Assembly: GCF_020907985.1 (NCBI RefSeq)
Contig: NZ_JAJJPA010000005.1
Location: forward strand, 124,001-188,000
DNA from: Kitasatospora humi
GTDB lineage: Bacteria > Actinomycetota > Actinomycetes > Streptomycetales > Streptomycetaceae
Direction of reading: 5' to 3'
Length of the DNA stretch: 64,000 nt
Part shown: positions 59,679 through 64,000 of the stretch, piece after piece
Layout: each line of letters begins with the position of its first letter
Position numbering within the stretch: position 1 is the first letter of the stretch
Notes under the pieces: model-generated
What the model saw: the letters and a program-made list of their open reading frames with translations, nothing else
Databases searched by the model: none
Told to the model about the DNA's origin: nothing
Translations under genes and position numbers: made by a program

Positions 59679-60092
59679 TCAGTGCAGGAGGCTGCCCTGG
59701 AGTTCCGCGCGCAGGGCCGGGGTGAGCACGGCACCGGCTCGGTCGACGAGCAGGGCCATCTCGTAACCGACGAGGCCGATGTCGGAGTCCGGCGAGGCCA
59801 GCACGGCGAGCGAGGAGCCGTCGCTGATGGCCATCAGGAAGAGGAAGCCGCGCTCCATCTCGACGACGGTCTGGTTGACCTCGCCACCCTCGAAGATCCG
59901 GCTGGCGCCGGAGGTCAGGGAGGTGAGGCCGGAGGCGACCGCGGCGAGCTGGTCGGCGCGGTCCCGGGGGAAGCCTTCGGACATGGCGAGCAGGAGCCCG
60001 TCGGCGGAGACCACCACCGTGTGCGACACCCCGGGGGTGTTGTCCACGAAATTGGTGATCAGCCAGTTCAGGTTCTGTGCGGCCTGGCTCAT
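59679..60092 (-). CDS. cvnB: Conservon roadblock/LC7 protein CvnB
   Basis: 137-aa roadblock fold protein (QAAQNLNWLITNFVDNTPG, HTVVVSADGLLLAMSEGF, LTSGASRIFEGGEVNQTVV). Such proteins regulate small GTPases. I used ATG 60092; TTG at 60101 is in frame and better spaced from GGAG, which would add MTQ. It follows cvnA almost without gap; the cvnA stop is at 60103. A 200-bp gap separates it from cvnC and may hold extra control sequence. Confidence 0.93.
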   Translation of the reverse strand: MSQAAQNLNWLITNFVDNTPGVSHTVVVSADGLLLAMSEGFPRDRADQLAAVASGLTSLTSGASRIFEGGEVNQTVVEMERGFLFLMAISDGSSLAVLASPDSDIGLVGYEMALLVDRAGAVLTPALRAELQGSLLH

Positions 60093-60102
60093 CTGGGTCA
60101 AC

Positions 60103-63100
60103 TCAACGCTCCTGGTGGTTCGAGCCGCCGAAGAGATCGGTGCTGTTGTTCGGCTGTCCCAGCCCGGTCCGGCCCGGCCGGGACATGTCTTGGGGGTCGA
60201 TCCGGAAGCTTCCAGTGGTGCTCGGGTCACCGCTCGCGCTGCGACCCTGGGCGACACCGCGACGCAGGTTCGTCAGGCGGCCACGCACCTCTTCGGGGCT
60301 GCGGGACACCTGCGGACCGTCGACGGCCGCCGGCTTGGCGTTGCCGGGCACCAGGTTCTGCTTGGGGACCCGGCGCGGCAGACCGGCACCGGTCACCCCA
60401 CCGGCAGCCGGCTCGCGCAGCTGTTCGGCGCGCTGCCAGCTGTCGTCGTTGGCACCCTGCCAGGCGGCGGTGGTCGGTCCGGTCGGACCGGAGGCACCCA
60501 GCCCGGACACCACGTGGCTGCGCGAGTCGTCGCCCGCACTGCCGGAGGTGTCCTTGGCGCCGGTGAACCAGTTCGGCTGCTCGCCGTGGTTCGGACCGCC
60601 GATCGCCCGGGCCGCCGATCCGGCTCCGCCGCTGGCCAACTGCTCGCCGGGGCGGCGCTGCGGCAGGCCGGAACCGAGCACGTTCTGCGGCCGGTTGGCG
60701 GCCGGTGCCGGTGCCGGTGCCGGTGCCGGTGCCGGTGCGGCCGGGGTCGCCGGCGGCTGGGGCACGGCCGGCAGGGCCGGGGCCTGCTCGGGGTACGGGT
60801 GGCCGCCGGCCCGCTCGGCGGTCCGCGGCGAGAAGCCGTCGAACCGCGCGGGCTCCTGGTAGCCCTGCTGGTACTGCTGGTATTCGGCGTACTGCTGCGG
60901 TTGCTGCTGCTCGCCGTAGTAGTCCTGCTGGCCGTACTGGTCCTGGCGGGTGTCCTGACCGTAGCCCGGCTCGGCGTAGTAGCCCTCCTGCTGGTACGGC
61001 TGCTGCTGGTAGCCCTGGTACTCCGGCTCGCTCTCGACGAACTCGGCGTCCACGTACTCCGGCTGCCGGCCGTACTGGTCCTGGTGGGCGTTCTGCTGCG
61101 GGTAGCCGCTGGGGGCGAACTCGCCGTGGCCGCCGGGCATGCCCGGCTGCTCGGCCGGCTGCCGGTCGTCCGGACCGGACTCCAGCACGTTCTTGCGGCG
61201 CTGCTCCAGCCGGAGCGTGCGCTGCATCGAGTCCAGCGCGGGGCTGAAGCCGCCGGGGTTGCCGGGGACCGCCGCCGGGCCGTCGTCGAAGCCGAGTTCG
61301 GCCGCGGTGCGCTGGGCCGTGAACGGGTCCTGCTCCCACCGCTCGGCGCCCTGCTCGGAGAAGATCCGGGAGACCGTGAACTCCTCCTCCGGCTCCGGCA
61401 TCGCCCGCATCTGGGTGAGGCCGGCCGGGAGCATGACCAGCGAGGTGGTCCCCGCCGACTCGCCGGAGGGGCGCAGCTGGACGCGGATGTTGTGGCGGTC
61501 GGAGAGCCGGCCGACCACGAACAGGCCCATGCGGCGCGAGATCGAGGCGTCGACGGTGGGCGGATCGGCCAGCTTCTCGTTGATCTCGGCGAAGTCCTCG
61601 GCGCTCAGGCCGATGCCCTTGTCGTGGATCTCGATCAGCACCCGGCCGTCCGGCAGCCGGGCCGCGTTGACGTTGACCCGGGTCTGCGGGCTGGAGAACG
61701 AGGTGGCGTTCTCCAGCAGCTCGGCGAGCAGGTGGACGAGGTCGGTCACGGCGGCGCCGACGACCTCGGCCTCCGGGATGCCGGAGAGCTCGATGCGCTC
61801 GTACTGCTCCACCTCGGAGGCGGCGGCGCGGAGCACGTCGACCAGCGGCACCGGGGTGTTCCAGCGGCGACCCGGCTCCTCACCGGCCAGAACCAGCAGG
61901 TTCTCACCGTTGCGGCGCATGCGGGTGGCCAGGTGGTCCAGCTTGAAGAGGTTCTCCAGCTGGTCCGGGTCGGCCTCGTTGTTCTCCAGGTCGGTGATAA
62001 GCGCCAGCTGGCGCTGGATCAGGCTCTGGCTGCGGCGCGACAGGTTGGAGAAGATCGCGTTCAGGTTGCCTCGGAGCAGGGCCTGTTCGGCGGCGAGGGA
62101 GACCGCCTGCCGGTGGACCTGGTCGAAGGCGCGGGCCACCTCACCGATCTCGTCCTTGCCCCAGAGGGCGATCGGTTCGACGTTGGTGTCCACCCGGTCC
62201 GGGTCGGTCTTGGAGAGCTTCTCGACCAGGTCGGGCAGGCGGTGGTTGGCGATCTGCAGCGCGGAGGTGTTCAGGACGCGCATGCCGAGGATCATCGAGC
62301 GGGCGATGAAGCCGGTGAGCAGACCGGCCAGGGCCAGCGCGCCGATCACGATCGCCGAGTTCAGGATGGCGTCGGTCTGGGCGTTGTCCTTGGTGTTGAC
62401 GGCGTCCTGCACCACGCTGTCGAGCAGCGTCGACTCGGTGCCGCGCAGCGGCTTGATGTGGCTGTCGGTGGCCTGCAGCCAGTTGGCCGGCACCAGACCG
62501 GCCTGCTGGGAGGCCTTGAGCGCGGCGGCGGCCTGGGCGTCGCCGTCCGAGTGGCCGATCTGGGCGGCGTCGGCGAAGCCGCTCGCGATGTTCATCAGGC
62601 CGCTCATGGTCGGCATGGTGGTGCCGTCGGGCATCCGCAGCGGCGCGTTCTTGTCGGCCTCGTCCTGGGCGACCAACTGGTTGGCGTAGACACCCGCGTC
62701 GGCGGGGCTGGAGCCGTTGGTGAACTCGGTCATCGAGACGCCCTCGAGCTTCGCCGAGACCAGCAGGTCCTGGGTCAGGTCGCCGTTCTCGAACCGGCTG
62801 TTCCGGTCGAGCGCCGAACCCACCATCAGCTGCAGCATCAGGTCGCGCTGGCTGGAGGCGGAGGCCTTGGCCAGCGAGATGGCGTAGATCGCGCGGCCAC
62901 GGGCCACACCGGCGGCACTACCGGTACCGACCGAGTTGTCGAAGGCCAGCAGCGGGTCGATCATCGCCGAGTACGCGGCCTGGGTGGCACTCGCGTACAG
63001 CTCGGGCTTGTAGGCGTTGTCCCGCAGGTGCTTCAGGTTGCTCAGGCCGAGCTGGGAGGAGTAGTTGCGCCGGGCCAGCTCGGCGTCGTTGTCCTTGGCG

Positions 63101-63627
63101 ACCGCGTTGTAGGCGGCGTTGTACTTCTGGAGGTCCTGGTCCGTGATGCCGCGGTACTTGGCCACGTCACCCTGCGGGTCCGAGCCGCTGACGAGCGGCA
63201 CCAGGGTCAGGTCGCGCTCGTTCTCCAGCGCGTCGGCCAGATCGGTGGCGGCGCGGGCCAGTTCGGCGGCCTTCTCCTCATGTGCCGCGCGTAGATAACT
63301 GCTGAACGAGCTGTTGACGCGCAGGCCGCCGAAGACCAGGCCGATGACGACCGGGATCAGCAGGATCGCGATCAGACGGGTCGGCACCCGCCAGTTGCGG
63401 AAGGCCAGGGATTCGTACCGACTGCCCGAGGAGCGGCGGTCATCGCCGTTCGCCAGGGTCTCGGTCGCCGGGCCGACGGTCGGACGGCCGGCGTTCTGGG
63501 CGCCGTTCGGGCCCTGTTGCTCGGACTTCGCTGTGAAGGCGGAGAAACCTGCGTTGCTCTGGGCGCTGCGGTCCGCCTCGCGGGGCTCGGGGCGCCGCTG
63601 CGGGGTGACTGGCTGCTTACGCCTCAC
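60103..63627 (-). CDS. cvnA: Conservon sensor kinase-like protein CvnA
   Basis: 1174-aa membrane sensor. Disordered N terminus (1-65), TM1 (about 72-95), a large extracytoplasmic nitrate/nitrite-sensing (NIT) domain (about 110-400), TM2 near 427, HAMP, then a HATPase domain. That domain has N box LAELLENATSFSSP (about 637), G1 IEIHDKGIGLS and G2 MGLFVVGRLSDRH (about 700). A tail of about 430 residues rich in Gln, Tyr, Pro and Gly ends the protein. No clear phospho-acceptor His box is seen, as usual for CvnA. GTG at 63627 has GAGAGG upstream. First gene of the operon. Confidence 0.93.
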   Translation of the reverse strand: MRRKQPVTPQRRPEPREADRSAQSNAGFSAFTAKSEQQGPNGAQNAGRPTVGPATETLANGDDRRSSGSRYESLAFRNWRVPTRLIAILLIPVVIGLVFGGLRVNSSFSSYLRAAHEEKAAELARAATDLADALENERDLTLVPLVSGSDPQGDVAKYRGITDQDLQKYNAAYNAVAKDNDAELARRNYSSQLGLSNLKHLRDNAYKPELYASATQAAYSAMIDPLLAFDNSVGTGSAAGVARGRAIYAISLAKASASSQRDLMLQLMVGSALDRNSRFENGDLTQDLLVSAKLEGVSMTEFTNGSSPADAGVYANQLVAQDEADKNAPLRMPDGTTMPTMSGLMNIASGFADAAQIGHSDGDAQAAAALKASQQAGLVPANWLQATDSHIKPLRGTESTLLDSVVQDAVNTKDNAQTDAILNSAIVIGALALAGLLTGFIARSMILGMRVLNTSALQIANHRLPDLVEKLSKTDPDRVDTNVEPIALWGKDEIGEVARAFDQVHRQAVSLAAEQALLRGNLNAIFSNLSRRSQSLIQRQLALITDLENNEADPDQLENLFKLDHLATRMRRNGENLLVLAGEEPGRRWNTPVPLVDVLRAAASEVEQYERIELSGIPEAEVVGAAVTDLVHLLAELLENATSFSSPQTRVNVNAARLPDGRVLIEIHDKGIGLSAEDFAEINEKLADPPTVDASISRRMGLFVVGRLSDRHNIRVQLRPSGESAGTTSLVMLPAGLTQMRAMPEPEEEFTVSRIFSEQGAERWEQDPFTAQRTAAELGFDDGPAAVPGNPGGFSPALDSMQRTLRLEQRRKNVLESGPDDRQPAEQPGMPGGHGEFAPSGYPQQNAHQDQYGRQPEYVDAEFVESEPEYQGYQQQPYQQEGYYAEPGYGQDTRQDQYGQQDYYGEQQQPQQYAEYQQYQQGYQEPARFDGFSPRTAERAGGHPYPEQAPALPAVPQPPATPAAPAPAPAPAPAPAANRPQNVLGSGLPQRRPGEQLASGGAGSAARAIGGPNHGEQPNWFTGAKDTSGSAGDDSRSHVVSGLGASGPTGPTTAAWQGANDDSWQRAEQLREPAAGGVTGAGLPRRVPKQNLVPGNAKPAAVDGPQVSRSPEEVRGRLTNLRRGVAQGRSASGDPSTTGSFRIDPQDMSRPGRTGLGQPNNSTDLFGGSNHQER

Positions 63628-63920
63628 TCGACAACAACCTCTCGGCCGCTCAGCGGCCATGGATCAATCCAGCGGCTTACCCCAGGCCGCAGCCCGCTGC
63701 TGGGTGGAACTGCCTGTGGTGACTTCGGGGTAGCTGGAATTTCAGCACGTGCAAGGGGACGGGACAAAACAGGTCCGGTGGACCGCCCGCCGGAGAACAA
63801 TTCGGACATTCGCCTACAGGCCCGACCAATCGGCAAAGGCTCATGAGCCGAGCGCATTCGAACCGCTGCGCTCGGTGAGGAAAACGTCCGAAATGCCTAC
63901 CGAACCGTTATGCGATACAC
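63628..63920. promoter_or_regulatory. Control region upstream of cvnA
   Basis: No gene. It contains a 9-bp inverted repeat CCGAGCGCA / TGCGCTCGG (63848-63875, 10-nt loop), which could be an operator or a second terminator for the conservon to the right. No confident promoter hexamers were found. Confidence 0.4.
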
Positions 63921-63950
63921 AGCGGGGGCCTCGATCCCGAGGCCCCCGCT
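63921..63950 (-). terminator. Terminator of the second conservon
   Basis: Perfect 13-bp stem AGCGGGGGCCTCG / CGAGGCCCCCGCT with a 4-nt loop, six bases after the partial cvnD stop on the minus strand. Confidence 0.88.
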
Positions 63951-63955
63951 TTCCG

Positions 63956-64000
63956 TTATCGCAACCTGGCGAGCAACGCGTGTTCGACCAGGGTGATCAG
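63956..64000 (-). CDS. cvnD: Second CvnD, C-terminal fragment at window edge
   Basis: Minus-strand reading gives LITLVEHALLARLR and TAA, identical to the last 14 residues of the cvnD at 58308. The DNA is also nearly identical over the visible 39 bp. A second conservon therefore begins just beyond the window, in the same orientation. Only the last codons are visible. Confidence 0.85.
   Translation of the reverse strand: MITLVEHALLARLR

Noticed and set aside
59779-63294. 1171-aa plus-strand frame over cvnA
   Set aside because: Val/Gly/Leu-rich antisense shadow; the minus strand encodes a full sensor with recognisable motifs.

Overview
The window is high-GC actinomycete chromosome: about 70% GC, strong G/C bias at third codon positions, GTG starts, purine-rich ribosome binding sites and long GC-rich hairpin terminators without T tracts. 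Gene content and order match the Streptomyces/Kitasatospora group. From memory the order follows the Streptomyces coelicolor region around SCO5457-SCO5544; this was not checked by search.

Layout. (1) 0.3-3.6 kb: two tandem lipoprotein L,D-transpeptidases and a small anti-sigma-type ATP-binding protein. (2) 3.6-7.96 kb: a roughly 4.24-kb accessory island flanked by 114-bp direct repeats of the 3' end of sdaA. It carries a membrane protein, a CYTH-domain enzyme, a frameshifted helix-turn-helix regulator, a CxxC mini-protein, a Prim-Pol-like protein and a 64-aa protein. No integrase is seen. (3) 7.8-12.6 kb: gcvT-gcvH-glyA-sdaA on the minus strand behind a tandem glycine riboswitch, converting glycine through serine to pyruvate. 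Two SseB-type genes diverge from it. (4) 14.9-21.0 kb: a complete oligopeptide/dipeptide ABC transporter. (5) 21.2-31.1 kb: a TRIC-type membrane protein, an IclR regulator, cysteine desulfurase and MnmA (tRNA 2-thiolation), LOG and SDR proteins, a lipoprotein, an unrecognised 509-aa protein, a Nudix hydrolase and a MetE-like protein. (6) 31.1-46.4 kb: ligA, a GGDEF-EAL protein, gatC-gatA-gatB with a small membrane protein between gatA and gatB, a giant LuxR-type ATPase regulator, and a second GGDEF-EAL protein. (7) 46.4-58.2 kb: branched-chain amino acid and serine synthesis (ilvB-ilvN-ilvC, serA, leuB, ilvE, cimA). ilvB and cimA each have a short leader ORF and a T-tailed attenuator. Two Uma2-type nuclease genes sit among them. 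(8) 58.3-64 kb: a complete conservon (cvnA-cvnD) on the minus strand and the last codons of a second cvnD.

How it fits together. The glycine riboswitch senses the substrate of the cleavage system. The ilvB and cimA attenuators sense charged branched-chain tRNAs. Cysteine desulfurase and MnmA supply sulfur and modify tRNA. Two c-di-GMP proteins, a LAL regulator and conservons are typical developmental regulators of filamentous actinomycetes. The most unusual region is the sdaA-associated island. The next most unusual are the interrupted GGDEF domain, the unrecognised leaderless gene at 27.8 kb, and several uncharacterised palindromes.
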